A stretch of 64,000 nucleotides of DNA, from contig CADWAF010001523.1 in assembly GCA_902984215.1 (NCBI GenBank), forward strand, positions 1 to 64,000. The letters run 5' to 3'. Below, piece by piece: positions 22,026 through 32,415 of the stretch (position 1 is the stretch's first letter; each line of letters opens with the position of its first letter). The translations under genes were made by a program, and so were the position numbers. The stretch is from Willaertia magna. Taxonomy: Eukaryota; Heterolobosea; Eutetramitea; Acrasida; Naegleriidae. The notes beneath the pieces are model-generated. The model did not search any database, was not told the DNA's origin, and worked only from the letters and a program-made list of their open reading frames with translations.

Positions 22026-24293
22026 ATGCCAGCGCTTCAAGAAGAGTTGCTTCATGTTCTTTCTACAACAGTGAAGGGACATTTTGAAGAAGGACATTGC
22101 AGAGAGAATTATATAACGAATAATAAAAATGGAGATTTATTTTATTTTTCTAAAGATACTGATGAGATTTATATATTTAAAGAATATAAATTATTATCGG
22201 AAGATAACAGAACAAAACGATTAAAAACGGCAACAAAATTTAAGGTAAGTTTGTTAAAATAATTTTAGTATTTAACATAATTTTAAAAAAGAAAATTAAA
22301 TTATTTAACACTCATCCCAAAATAATTCAAATTCTATCAAACAAAAAAGGAAATCGATTGCTATTTATTGGAGAAAATGATATCTCTATTATTAAAGTTC
22401 CAGATTATAATTTAATTAATGAAGAAGAAGAAACTTTTTGTGAAATGGAGAAAATATTTTCTTATAGAGAAAGTAAAATCCTTAAAGTTATGTGGCATCC
22501 ATTAAGTGATGAACATTTTGTTGTTTTAACATCTAATAATATATTAAAGATGATTCATATTATTGAAGGAATAGAACAAGAAATTTCTTTACAAAAATTA
22601 ATATCTAAACCTAAATTTGGTTATTCTTTAAATGATGATGAAGATAATGAGGAAGAAGAAGATGATGAATTTGCTTTATCTTTTTGTTTTGGTGCTTTAA
22701 AAGGGTGGGAAAGATTTACATTATTTTATGTGACAAACAAATCTAAATTTTATGCTATCTGTCCTTTCTTACCAAATAATTGTATAATTCATGAATCTTT
22801 TATTTTAGAAGTTATTGAACAATGTGAGAATGATAATGAAAGGGAGTTAGTTAAAAGTTTTTGGAATTCTATTATTTCAAAAAGTAGTAGTGGTGAAGAT
22901 GCTTTATTAACAAATTACTTTTTGGTTAATCAAAATGTTAAGGCTTTACATTTATTTGAAGATAATCGAAGGCAGTTATTAGAGTTGGAAAGAAATGATG
23001 AAAATGATCTTTTAATTGAAGATATTTGTGATATAGCGCTATTGAATGCGATAGGAAAATTTCCATCTTGTTTAGCTTGTGTTTCAATGGACGGGAAAGT
23101 TCAGTTGTTTGTATTGGGAGATGAATTTAAACCAAAGTGGAATAGAGCTATTAGTTCGAATCAAAGAACGACAACAAAAGGGTTATTAAATAAGAGAGAT
23201 AGTATAACAGAAGGTAAATCTCATGTTATAATTGCTAGAGATTTAGTTGATTTACAATTAATGAATGTAAGAAGAATGGTATTGAAAAGACCTTATTTAT
23301 TTCCACATCCAACGATTTCGGGTTTAGTTTATTGTTTACATTCAATGGGAGCTCATGAAATTAAATTTCCTTTGGTTTCTAGTATAGAAACATTATTTAC
23401 TTTACAAGAAGAAAGCCTTGAGAGTATTAGTGAGCCAAGTGCTATTCCGATTACCTCTCCTAATGAGTAAGTATTTAATTTTGTTAGATATTATATTTAA
23501 CTTTTATAGCTCTCCAATGAAAGGGTTTACTGTTTTAGTAGATGAAGAATTGGAATCATCTGTTGTTTGTATTGATTCACACTTTCGTGCTTCTGTAATA
23601 GATGTTAACATTTTGTTTTCAGGACATTCACTTTCCGATAAAAGATCTTCTTCCTCTTCACAACCTCCAAGTTTAATTTCAAGTCTTGAAGGAATAATTA
23701 CTCAAATAGGAAGTAAAATGAAAATTTCACCTACTTTTGATGAAACAACAAGTCAAATAGATAGGATTTCAAATAATGACTTAAAGAAGTTTATTTCAAA
23801 TAGTAGAATTTTCCGAAGTGATCATCAAGTTTTATCTAAATTAATAGAAATGTTAAAAGATAGATTATTAACATTATCGAAATTACATCACGAACAACAG
23901 GAAAAAGTAAATGAATTATCTATGAGAAATACAAAACTAACTAAAAAGCAAACAAAAGTAGAAGAAGCAATTACGCAACTAAGAGAACGTCAAAAAGAAC
24001 AAAGCCTAAAAGCAAAGAAATTATTTAATGGAGTATGTAAACCTAAAATTACTAAAGCAGAACAAGGCTTTATATCAAATATAAAACAAATTGACCAATC
24101 ACTTTTACATTTAAATAATCGTTTAAATAATTTAAGTTTAGAACAACAAAAATTAGAAACACAAAAACAATTACCACAAGAAGGTAGTTTTACAGAAACA
24201 CAACGTATTATGATTCAACAATATGTAGAAAAGACAACCAAAATCTTAAAGGAATCAAAAGAAGTTTTAGAAAAATTACAAAGTGAACAATAA
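22026..24293 (+). CDS. NUP88: Nucleoporin NUP88/Nup82 family
   Basis: Exons 22026-22244, 22292-23466 and 23510-24293, with introns of 47 and 43 bp in phase, give 725 residues (human NUP88 has 741). The N-terminal two thirds should be a beta-propeller; a family-like segment is KVMWHPLSDEHFVVLTSNN. The C-terminus (about 555-725) is a long Lys/Glu/Gln-rich coiled coil, as in NUP88, where it binds the NUP214-NUP62 complex on the cytoplasmic face of the nuclear pore. Read without splicing, the gene looks like three separate open frames. The assignment rests on overall layout plus the WHP segment, so I am fairly but not fully sure. Confidence 0.82.
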
Positions 24294-24400
24294 AATTAAT
24301 TTAAACATTATCCTTTAAACTTGGCTTTTTTAGTGTTGCTTTGACATAGATGACAATGTTGATATAAAGAAGACAAGAAGATGGTTATTTAAATAAAAAA

Positions 24401-25777
24401 ATGTCACTAGACATTGAATTGACACTTTATGCAATAACTTTTGTTTCTTTTCTTCTTTACTTTTATTACGCAACAAGTGGTTCTTCTACAAATTCATCTT
24501 CCGGTAGTACCAGTAGTGGTGGTAGCAGTGGTCTTTATAATTCGGAACATAAAACCAATTCAATAAAAATTGAACGCTTGTCAACAAATTTAAGTGCAGG
24601 TGAAGGAAAAATTGATAAAATTTTAGAAGAATTTTTAAAAACAGAAGAAAATTATGTTGAAGGATTACAAGATTTACAAAACTATTATATTCAACCAATT
24701 AAAGAATCAAATGTTATTTCAATAGAAAAATTTCAAAGTATTTTTAATGAAATTGAAATTATAATTGGTGTAAATCAAAACTTTTTATTAGAATTACAAA
24801 ATATTTATAAAGATTTTAATTTATTACAATTTGCTAATTTATTATTACATTTTGGACATTCTTTTAAATTATACACTGCTTATATTGGAAATTATGAAAC
24901 TTTATTACAAACTTTACAAGAAGAAAAACTAAATAACACAAATTTTAAATCTTTAATACAAAACCTAGAAGAAAATTTAAGAAATGAAAAAGTAAATGAT
25001 AGAAGAGATTTATCTTTAGCTGGATTTTTAATTTTACCTTTACAAAGAATACCAAGATATCAATTATTATTAACTGAATTATTATCTAAATTAGATAAAA
25101 CACATTTAGCTTATGAAACTTTACAAAAAGCCAAAGAATTAATTATTGAAATTGCATTTGAATTAAATTCAAGACAATTAGAATATACAATGTTATTTAA
25201 ATATTTGGAATTAGTTCAAACTTTTCAATTAAAAGATTTCTTCCTTCCAAATAGAAAATTATTATTTGTTTTTGAAAGAGAAAAGGAAATTGTTTATAAA
25301 AGAACGAATGGTAAACGTGGTGTATTAGATATGTATATATTTAGTGATTTAGTTTTATTAAATAGAAGATCTGGATTTTTACCTAAACAAGAATTTCTTT
25401 TTGCACAACATTCTATGGATGTTGATAATTTGACAAATCAAATGAGTTTAGTTGAAGATTTTGTTAGTGGTGGCAATGATGATGAATATATTTTACAATT
25501 AATTGTTGAATTTAAAGAAGAAAATAGGAATAATGCAAGTATATTGGAAAATGAACAAAGTAGTAGTGGTGACAATAATTTATTTACAGGAATAATAAAT
25601 TCTTTATTTGGTAAAAGTGGTAATGTAAATAATGAAGAAAAAAAAGAAGAAGGTGAAAAGGAAAGAGTGTTGGAAATGTATTTTAAAGATAAAGAAATGG
25701 GAAGACAAGTGTTTAATGCACTGGATACAATGATTCATTACTCACCTAGAAAATCATTATCTAATTTTAAAAAGTAA
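24401..25777 (+). CDS. Membrane-anchored RhoGEF (DH-PH)
   Basis: 458 residues, one exon. The first ~25 residues hold a hydrophobic helix (IELTLYAITFVSFLLYFYY), then a Ser/Gly-rich linker. A Dbl-homology domain (about 68-255) begins with ILEEFLKTEENYVEGL and contains the conserved LILPLQRIPRYQLLL helix. A PH domain (about 265-450) follows and contains an Asn/Glu/Lys-rich loop. The protein should load Rho-family GTPases with GTP at a membrane. The N-terminal helix looks like a signal anchor with the catalytic part in the cytosol. It lies about 107 bp downstream of NUP88 on the same strand. The specific GTPase partner cannot be read from sequence. Confidence 0.9.
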   Translation: MSLDIELTLYAITFVSFLLYFYYATSGSSTNSSSGSTSSGGSSGLYNSEHKTNSIKIERLSTNLSAGEGKIDKILEEFLKTEENYVEGLQDLQNYYIQPIKESNVISIEKFQSIFNEIEIIIGVNQNFLLELQNIYKDFNLLQFANLLLHFGHSFKLYTAYIGNYETLLQTLQEEKLNNTNFKSLIQNLEENLRNEKVNDRRDLSLAGFLILPLQRIPRYQLLLTELLSKLDKTHLAYETLQKAKELIIEIAFELNSRQLEYTMLFKYLELVQTFQLKDFFLPNRKLLFVFEREKEIVYKRTNGKRGVLDMYIFSDLVLLNRRSGFLPKQEFLFAQHSMDVDNLTNQMSLVEDFVSGGNDDEYILQLIVEFKEENRNNASILENEQSSSGDNNLFTGIINSLFGKSGNVNNEEKKEEGEKERVLEMYFKDKEMGRQVFNALDTMIHYSPRKSLSNFKK

Positions 25778-25903
25778 ATATGATATTTATAGTAATGACT
25801 TAATTTGACCAAAAAGGAATAAAAAACAAATGCCCTTCAATATGCACTCGCAGATGCAATACATTTTACACAAGTATATAGACAAACTGCTTAACACACA
25901 AAC

Positions 25904-25919
25904 GTTGAATGCATTCAAC
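25904..25919. promoter_or_regulatory. Perfect 16-bp palindrome upstream of RGS-START gene
   Basis: GTTGAATGCATTCAAC equals its own reverse complement. It sits 149 bp before the 26068 start codon, in the 290-bp gap after the RhoGEF gene. It contains the ATGCAT core. A binding site for a dimeric factor is possible, but no known factor can be named. Confidence 0.5.
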
Positions 25920-26067
25920 ACAAAGAATTAATTTTGTTTTGGTTGCCAGTTCACGCTTTAAATAGACATTGAATTTCGGTTGAATTCGCTTTGCCCTAAT
26001 CAGCAGTCGCACAACTTAATTTAACATTCCTTCTTAGACACTTGATAAGGTCAACACAACTTAAAAA

Positions 26068-27426
26068 ATGTCAAGAAGAGATAGTAATAGTTCTACCAAC
26101 AGCAATGGCAGTAGTTGTGAAGATTTTGTCTTTAGCTATGAAGCTATTTTAGATGATATTGAAAGTAGATCCATGTTTATGAATTTTTTAGTTGAAAATA
26201 AATCAGAAGAATGTTTATTATTTGTTGACGAAGTGTCAAATTTATTTCAGAAAAAAAGTTCTGCAAATAAATTAAATTGTTTAAAAGATATTTATATGAA
26301 ATATTTTAAGAAAGATTCTTCTTTAGAGATAAATATTCCACAATATTTAAAACAACCTATAGAGGAATGGATTGCAGTAAATTCTAATCAAAGTCATGCA
26401 GAAAGCTCTAGTAATCATAGTCCTGTCACTAATCAAAATTTTCTAAATAATAATTTATCAAAATCAGTAGATAATTTAAAAAAGAGTGAATTAGAAATAC
26501 CATTAAAGAGAATAGAAGAATATATTCATATTAATTTAAAAGAAGGACAATTTCCTAAATTTTTAGAAAGTAAAACCTTTAAACATTTTATCCAATCAAA
26601 AGATATAAATTATTTATCTAAAATTGGAGAAATGAAACTAATTAGTCACACAGGATTTATTGAAACAATTATTCACGATTTAAAAAGACCAGTTTCTACA
26701 TTAACTTATTGCAAGTTAATTAAACATCAATTATTAACTCAAAGTTATTGGTCTACTTTTATAGAAAAAGATAATTATAAAGTATTTTTATCTAATAATA
26801 AATATTTATTAGGTAGTGATTCTAAGAATGGTGTAATTTTTGTAAAGTATGAAATTATATTTGATTATTCTGTTGAGAATGTTATAAATACAATTTTAGA
26901 TACAAAGAAAAGATTAAAATATGATAAACAAGTAAAGTCAACTGAAGTTATTGATTTTATTTCAAAAGATAAAACAACAGATGACGATCAATTAGCTACC
27001 ACTGTGCTTCAAGAAGTGTATGGACTGTCATTTCCTTTTCAAGATAGAGAATTTATTTTATCTAATGCAGTGTTACATGACACAACAGATGATATGATTT
27101 TAATGGCAATTCGTTCATGTGAATCAGATAAAGCTATTACAAAAAAGAAAGTGGTTAGAGCATTAGATATTGGTGCTTGGGGTTTTAAAAAATTAGATAA
27201 TAATCGTTGTCAATATTATCAATTTATGGGAGCTGATTTTAGAGGAAATATTCCAAAATCATTAATTTTAAGTGTCACTAAGGGTAGAGCTAAGAATTAC
27301 TATTTTGAAGTGTTAGAATTATTAAAACAAAGTGAAAAGGAAGGATTTAAAGTACCAGATGAAGATGACAAAATCTATCATAGTTTTATGAGATCATTAA
27401 AGGAAAATGGTTCAATTGCACTTTAA
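26068..27426 (+). CDS. RGS-START domain protein
   Basis: 452 residues, one exon. After a Ser/Asn-rich start, residues about 20-190 match an RGS domain: the opening YEAILDDIESRSMFMNFL, the SEECLLFVDEV helix, the LEINIPQYLKQPIEEWI segment and the closing QFPKFLESKTFKHFI. An Asn/Ser-rich insertion (about 110-140) splits it. Residues about 205-445 look like a START lipid-binding domain, with INTILDTKKRLKYDKQVK and a VVRALDIGAWGFKKL strand region. RGS domains speed GTP hydrolysis by G-alpha subunits; START domains bind lipids. The fusion suggests lipid-tuned G-protein control, which is inference. A 16-bp palindrome lies about 150 bp upstream. Confidence 0.8.
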   Translation: MSRRDSNSSTNSNGSSCEDFVFSYEAILDDIESRSMFMNFLVENKSEECLLFVDEVSNLFQKKSSANKLNCLKDIYMKYFKKDSSLEINIPQYLKQPIEEWIAVNSNQSHAESSSNHSPVTNQNFLNNNLSKSVDNLKKSELEIPLKRIEEYIHINLKEGQFPKFLESKTFKHFIQSKDINYLSKIGEMKLISHTGFIETIIHDLKRPVSTLTYCKLIKHQLLTQSYWSTFIEKDNYKVFLSNNKYLLGSDSKNGVIFVKYEIIFDYSVENVINTILDTKKRLKYDKQVKSTEVIDFISKDKTTDDDQLATTVLQEVYGLSFPFQDREFILSNAVLHDTTDDMILMAIRSCESDKAITKKKVVRALDIGAWGFKKLDNNRCQYYQFMGADFRGNIPKSLILSVTKGRAKNYYFEVLELLKQSEKEGFKVPDEDDKIYHSFMRSLKENGSIAL

Positions 27427-27523
27427 TTAGCTAGTTAATTGTTTTATTTTAAAATACTCAAAAATTAATAAAGCAAATATTGTATATATAGAATATAGCT
27501 CAGCACAGTACTTGACACTATTA

Positions 27524-29002
27524 TTAAGGATTAGAAAGAACAACAATAGGTTGACGATATCGTTCTTGTTGTTGATTAAGAGCTCCCTCATTCTTAACTT
27601 CTATTTCCTGATTGTTTAACTCCACGACATTACCTCTTTCTTTTGCCTTTAATAAAAATCGTCTACAATCTGTGAAACGCCACCAATTCATTCCAGTATT
27701 CAGGTATTGTTTCAAATCTTTACTGAACTCAAACATATTTATTTTACCTTTCCCAGCTAGCCACAACTCAACCAAAGAATAAAATTGATGTTTTGAATTG
27801 TCATATGTAGTCTCATTAATACGTACAGCTCGAGCACTTGAAATACCCTTATCTCCCCAATATTTTGAAGACATTTGTTGTTCAAATGAATTATAACTTG
27901 AATCTCCAACATTATCTTCAATATTAGCTAATTTAATTGGTTTAAAATTAATACCTGTCATACTTGCCAAAGTATTTGCTAATTCCTTTAAAGTAAACTG
28001 ATCACCAACAATTAAACAATGTTTGTTTAAAGTGATTTTAAAACAAGTAGTAACCATCTCTACAGTAAAGTGAGCAATATCCTCAATACAAGTTACATCT
28101 ACATTTACCTTACCAGTTCCAACATATTTAACATAATTTCTTTCCCAATCAATTATATCAACTAATTGATTTTCTTTTTGATAATTAAAATTATCATTAT
28201 AATAACCATAAACCCCACAATCATAACTTGTTGTAGAATGTCTTCTTCTCATCCTTCTTCCAGCCAAAGATTGTTGATTTTTAATGTGAACATCCCTCAA
28301 ATCTGTTACCTGAGTTATGGGTGGTAAATTATCTAAAATAAATTTTGGGGTACCGCTAAATACAAAATCCATAATTAAACCGTTGATAATACTTGTGTAG
28401 GGTATATTTCTTTGTATACATTCCCCCCAAATATCTTTTCTAAGGTCAATTTGGAGGCAAATATTCGATTGTAAATTTCTATAGTCAACCGTAAAATCTT
28501 TTGGCACAAATCTTGAAATACTCGCGCCTTCAACAATATCCATTAAGAATAAATCCATAAATTTTTCTATCGTAAATTGTTGATTATTATTAAACTCTGA
28601 AGATCTTTGACTTTGAATTAATTGTTCATCATCTATCCCGCTTGAAATCAAAACATCATAGTTCTTAAGTAGGCTTAACAACTCATCCCACATAACAATA
28701 AAATTATTATCGTTAAACGTTTTTTTGGGCGCGAAATCGGTTGTAGGGGACAAATGGTTTTGGAAGATAACATCTAATGGTAATCTAATTCTTCTGACAA
28801 GAGGGGTTTTATCTACTTGATCTACAAATAATTGTAATAATGAATTATTATCTTGTAGATTCTTTTCTATATTTTTATCGTTAATGGTAAATGTTAAAAT
28901 TGTAACTTGGTCAACTTGGTTCGGTCTTCTTTTTAATTCTTCAACAATTTCTCTTCCTAAACTAGAACTTTCTCCACCAACAACGCATATCCTAAAGGTC
29001 AT
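27524..29002 (-). CDS. NAD(P)-binding Rossmann-fold protein (atypical SDR/NmrA-like)
   Basis: 492 residues, one exon. The N-terminus FRICVVGGESSSLGREIVEEL has the beta-strand, Gly-rich turn and helix of a dinucleotide-binding fold, though the glycine pattern (GGESSSLG) is not a textbook GxxGxxG. The middle contains a segment (about 200-330) that resembles NmrA-like or isoflavone-reductase-like proteins, with 'VDVTCIEDIAHFTVEMVTTCF' as the typical 'VDVxDVA' helix. An Arg-rich insertion (LAGRRMRRRHS) and a Gln-rich tail are additions. Substrate and pathway are unknown. The call rests on fold-level features only. Confidence 0.65.
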   Translation of the reverse strand: MTFRICVVGGESSSLGREIVEELKRRPNQVDQVTILTFTINDKNIEKNLQDNNSLLQLFVDQVDKTPLVRRIRLPLDVIFQNHLSPTTDFAPKKTFNDNNFIVMWDELLSLLKNYDVLISSGIDDEQLIQSQRSSEFNNNQQFTIEKFMDLFLMDIVEGASISRFVPKDFTVDYRNLQSNICLQIDLRKDIWGECIQRNIPYTSIINGLIMDFVFSGTPKFILDNLPPITQVTDLRDVHIKNQQSLAGRRMRRRHSTTSYDCGVYGYYNDNFNYQKENQLVDIIDWERNYVKYVGTGKVNVDVTCIEDIAHFTVEMVTTCFKITLNKHCLIVGDQFTLKELANTLASMTGINFKPIKLANIEDNVGDSSYNSFEQQMSSKYWGDKGISSARAVRINETTYDNSKHQFYSLVELWLAGKGKINMFEFSKDLKQYLNTGMNWWRFTDCRRFLLKAKERGNVVELNNQEIEVKNEGALNQQQERYRQPIVVLSNP

Positions 29003-29746
29003 CTTAATAATTTCTTTCTATTCTTTCTATTATTAATTTAAATAATTTAATATCAGTCGTTTACTCATCTACTAGATGAATTGTCAATATCCAAACTTTT
29101 TTTTCAATTGGTAAGGTATTTTGGGCTTTTCACAAGTTAAAATACTTGTTGGATGTTTTAAAAAGATGTTCTGTTTGAATTATTTAATTGGAAAATTATT
29201 AATAAAAGATATGTTCATTCTTTGAGAAAAAACCAAAAGAAGTTTAGTGGTAACAATTTCCAAATAATTTTATGGGCAAGTTTATTATAAAGGAAATGGT
29301 TGTTGTTCTTATATTCCTTCGCAATAATTCTTAAAAGGCTTGTTTAATTCATTCATATTCCGAAGTTTTGTTTTTAGTTTTTAGGCTAAAGGTATTTTGT
29401 GGAGATTTATATTTTTTTTATTAATTTACTAAAAATAAAATTACTTCATAATCTTTAGCAATAAATCTTTAATTTATTAAACACAACAACATTTAGTATG
29501 TCTTTAATTAATTATATATATTAATTAAGTTATATTTTTTATTAATTTATAAAAAATAATATTATTTTATTTTTAATTACTTTAATATATTTTTTAAATT
29601 AATTATTTATGGATTTATTTTAAAATAATAATTATTCAAATATTTTAAATTAAAAAAAATAAAAAAAATGCACTAAATGAAATTATTTTTCAAACAATTT
29701 ATTAATTATTTATTAATAATTTATTAATTAGTTAAAATTTATAACA
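29003..29746. other. Intergenic region upstream of tRNA-Gly
   Basis: About 744 bases with no supported gene. The left part (29003-29400) is of mixed composition and likely holds the promoter of the minus-strand Rossmann-fold gene. The right part (29400-29746) is extremely AT-rich, with repeated TTATTAAT units just before the tRNA gene. Confidence 0.45.
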
Positions 29747-29817
29747 GCGTCGATGGTTTAGTGGTAGAATGCAGCGTTGCCATCGCTGCGACCCGGGTTC
29801 GATTCCCGGTCGACGCA
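29747..29817 (+). tRNA. tRNA-Gly (anticodon GCC)
   Basis: A 71-base cloverleaf without intron. The acceptor arm GCGTCGA pairs with TCGACGC, leaving discriminator A at 29817. The anticodon stem CAGCG/CGCTG closes the loop TTGCCAT, whose central bases GCC (29779-29781) read glycine codons GGC and GGT. The T arm is CCGGG-TTCGATT-CCCGG. Internal promoter boxes A (TGGTTTAGTGG) and B (GGTTCGATTCC) are intact. T-rich runs from about 29833 could end transcription by RNA polymerase III. Confidence 0.97.
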
Positions 29818-29910
29818 TGTATTCTTGGTATATTTCTTTTGTTTTTGTGCTTTTAGTGCTCGTTTTTTACAGATTGTTTATTGTTTGGGCTAATTATATA
29901 CAAACCTTTA

Positions 29911-30493
29911 TTATTTAGTTGACTCTTGACCTGCTTGTGGAATTGCAAACGTTCCAGGGCGTTGAGGTTCTTTCCACATTTTCACCCAATTCTGACATTT
30001 CTTGCTTCCATACTTTGCTCCTTCCTCAATCGCATCTTGAAAAGGATGTTTCATAATTACTTTTGAAAATTAAATCAATAACATTCAATTATTAAAATTA
30101 ATTTATAACAACCCATCTTATCCAAATAAAACTTACCTCCAACTCCTTGATTTTCCAAAGAACCCAATCTTTTGTGATCAATTCCAAAATTTGAACTCAT
30201 CCCATTAATCGCGTTTTTACATTCAATACTTCCCCTTTCCATTCCTTCTTTTAAGGCTTCAAAATCTTTTTTAATTGTCAGGACGTTTTTTTAGTCAACT
30301 ATCGAAATTTTAACTTACATGGCGTGTCATTACTACTTCCAACGAAATCACCTTTAGCAGATGAGGTTTTAAATTCCTCTTTGCTTCCTTCTATTTTATT
30401 AAATAAATTTTGTGAAAAGTAAACTTTTTTGCAATTTGAGTTGACAAGTTGACTGGATTTTCTGATGATAACAGAATTTAAAAATTGTTTCAT
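29911..30493 (-). CDS. Small protein, probably mitochondrial, unknown
   Basis: Three exons, 30493-30319, 30265-30137 and 30059-29911, with introns of 53 and 77 bp (both GTAAGT, ending AAAAAG and AAAAG) whose phases match. The product is 150 residues. The N-terminus MKQFLNSVIIRKSSQLVNSNCKK... (first ~30) is basic and hydroxylated, like a mitochondrial presequence. Two similar stretches follow: 'YFEALKEGMERGSIECKNAI' and 'PFQDAIEEGAKYGSKKCQNW', which look like an internal duplication with the pattern [F]-x-x-A-[IL]-[KE]-E-G-x-x-x-G-[S]-x-x-C. I do not recognise the family. The two Cys-containing copies are the most useful clue. Confidence 0.72.
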
Positions 30494-30653
30494 TTTGTTT
30501 TTTTAAAAATTGATTTTGTGAAAGGTATTTATTTTTAACCTTTAATATTTAATCTATATAAGGTAAAGTAATTTAAAACATTTTAAAAATAAGCTTGACT
30601 TTACAAAAAATAAATTCTTATGGTTAGAGCAACCAAAAAATAAAAAGAACAAA

Positions 30654-31130
30654 ATGTATGAAGTACAATCATTATGTGGTGACTTTAAACTATGTTGCGA
30701 CTACCCAATGAAAGTTGAAGGCAACGTCGCAGTTGTAGACAGAAATTCACTGTCAGATGTTGAGTTTTCATTAGTCATTTCAAATAAACATTTAAAATTC
30801 GATTCAAACAGAAAATCTCATTTAGAAATTAAATATATTAGTGGTAAAATTGAATTAAATGAAATTTACGATGATAATAAAATAAATAAAGAAGGAGAAA
30901 TAAAAATTAAATCGCAAACAGATTCCTTTACAAATTTTGTAATCAAGTCAACTGGAATTAATACTTCACCAACCCCAAGAATATTTATCGTAAAATTCCC
31001 AGTACTTTTAAACACTATAGATGAAAAGGAAGAATTTGTTGTAATAAATATTAGAAAACATTACGATAAATTCATTAACGGAGAAGCGGACTCTTTTACT
31101 GCGCCAATTTATCTTGAAAAGCCATTGTAA
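30654..31130 (+). CDS. Beta-rich protein, unknown
   Basis: 158 residues, one exon, with a good A-rich start context at 30654. There is no signal peptide, membrane segment or low-complexity run. Alternating hydrophobic and polar residues suggest an all-beta fold, possibly a single immunoglobulin-like or C2-like sandwich, but no signature motif supports a family. Codon use resembles its neighbours. It converges on the Kazal protein gene, with 48 bp between stop codons. Confidence 0.65.
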   Translation: MYEVQSLCGDFKLCCDYPMKVEGNVAVVDRNSLSDVEFSLVISNKHLKFDSNRKSHLEIKYISGKIELNEIYDDNKINKEGEIKIKSQTDSFTNFVIKSTGINTSPTPRIFIVKFPVLLNTIDEKEEFVVINIRKHYDKFINGEADSFTAPIYLEKPL

Positions 31131-31178
31131 ATTATTTACTTATAATAAATTGTTTTATTTACTTTACAATAATTTATT

Positions 31179-32189
31179 TTAAGCAACAACAACACCTGGT
31201 CCTGCATCATCTTCAAAAATCTTTTTTTCTTCTTCTTTCTTCTTCTTATTGTCACTTGTCTTCTTCTTTAAAATACTAACATTAGGTAAACATTGACATG
31301 GTCCTTCATAAGCAATTGGTACTTTTGCGCATCTAGCAGTACAAGCAGAATTATAAGAGATACCATTCATACCACAAACAGGTTTAAAAACAACAACACA
31401 GTTACATCTATCATCTTCATCATTATTATCACCATAATAATAATTATGGATATGTGTTTCAGTGACATGTGACACTTTTGAAACTAAATATTTCCATTGT
31501 TGGAATAGATGAGATAATTGTACATGAATATGTTGAGTACTAAATAATTTACTTTTCATTAAATGTACAATTCTTAATTGTAATTTAATTAATAAAACTT
31601 GTTTCTTAATATCTTTTCTTTCTTTTTTATAAGTTTTATAAGCATCACAAGATAATTTACGATAAGTTTGATAAATTTCAAAAGCTTGTTTCATTTCAGA
31701 TTTATACTTTTCTAATAAGATAGCATATTCTTCTTTTAATTTCTTTTTCTTTTCAAATGAAAGATTATGTTTAACTAATTGGATTTGTAATAATTTTAAT
31801 ACTCTTCTATGTTCTTCAACAATTTTCATTATTTTTAAATATTTAGCTTTTGAAATGATTACTTTTTTACAATTTTCTGCTAAATCTTTTTTTAATTTAG
31901 ATTCTAATTGATCTAAATATTTATAAGCTGAATATAATTCACCATGATGTCTTTTAAATGTTGTAAGTTCTTTTACTTCATTTTGAAGATCTTTTTGTTG
32001 TTGCTGTAATGTGGTTTTTGTTAATTCTTTTTGAATAATATTTTCTACTTTACTTTGAATTTCTTTTTCAATTTTAACACTTGTTTCACTACTACTGCCA
32101 GTAATGGAAGTGGTAGTAGTTGATGTAGAAAAATTAATAACAAGTGAGAGAAGAAGGATCAAAGAAAATAATAGTGTTATTTTGAACAT
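31179..32189 (-). CDS. Secreted coiled-coil protein with Kazal domain
   Basis: 336 residues. A classic signal peptide (MFKITLLFSLILLLSLVINF) opens the protein. Residues about 45-240 are Lys/Glu/Leu/Gln-rich helices, predicted coiled coil. A Kazal-type domain follows (about 262-300): the cysteine pattern starts CNCVVVFKPVCGMNGISY and continues with SACTARCAKVP and GPCQC. Kazal domains usually inhibit serine proteases or act as follistatin-like extracellular modules. The tail is Lys/Glu-rich. It should be secreted or reside in the secretory pathway. The reactive-site loop cannot be assigned to a protease with confidence. Confidence 0.85.
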   Translation of the reverse strand: MFKITLLFSLILLLSLVINFSTSTTTTSITGSSSETSVKIEKEIQSKVENIIQKELTKTTLQQQQKDLQNEVKELTTFKRHHGELYSAYKYLDQLESKLKKDLAENCKKVIISKAKYLKIMKIVEEHRRVLKLLQIQLVKHNLSFEKKKKLKEEYAILLEKYKSEMKQAFEIYQTYRKLSCDAYKTYKKERKDIKKQVLLIKLQLRIVHLMKSKLFSTQHIHVQLSHLFQQWKYLVSKVSHVTETHIHNYYYGDNNDEDDRCNCVVVFKPVCGMNGISYNSACTARCAKVPIAYEGPCQCLPNVSILKKKTSDNKKKKEEEKKIFEDDAGPGVVVA

Positions 32190-32415
32190 CTTTCGGGTAG
32201 GATCTCTCTAAAATAATGTCCTTCTTGTTGTTGAGAGGGTTAGTATTTTTTTTTGAGTGATGGTTTGTGACATCAATCACTTTTCGCCATTTCATCAATT
32301 TAGATTATTATCATTAAGAACTGAGATAAACTGCCTTAATTTAAAACTAACCAACTGGTTTATTAAATAATTTAAATAAATTACAAAAAGTTAAATTATT
32401 ACAGTAAAAAAAGTT

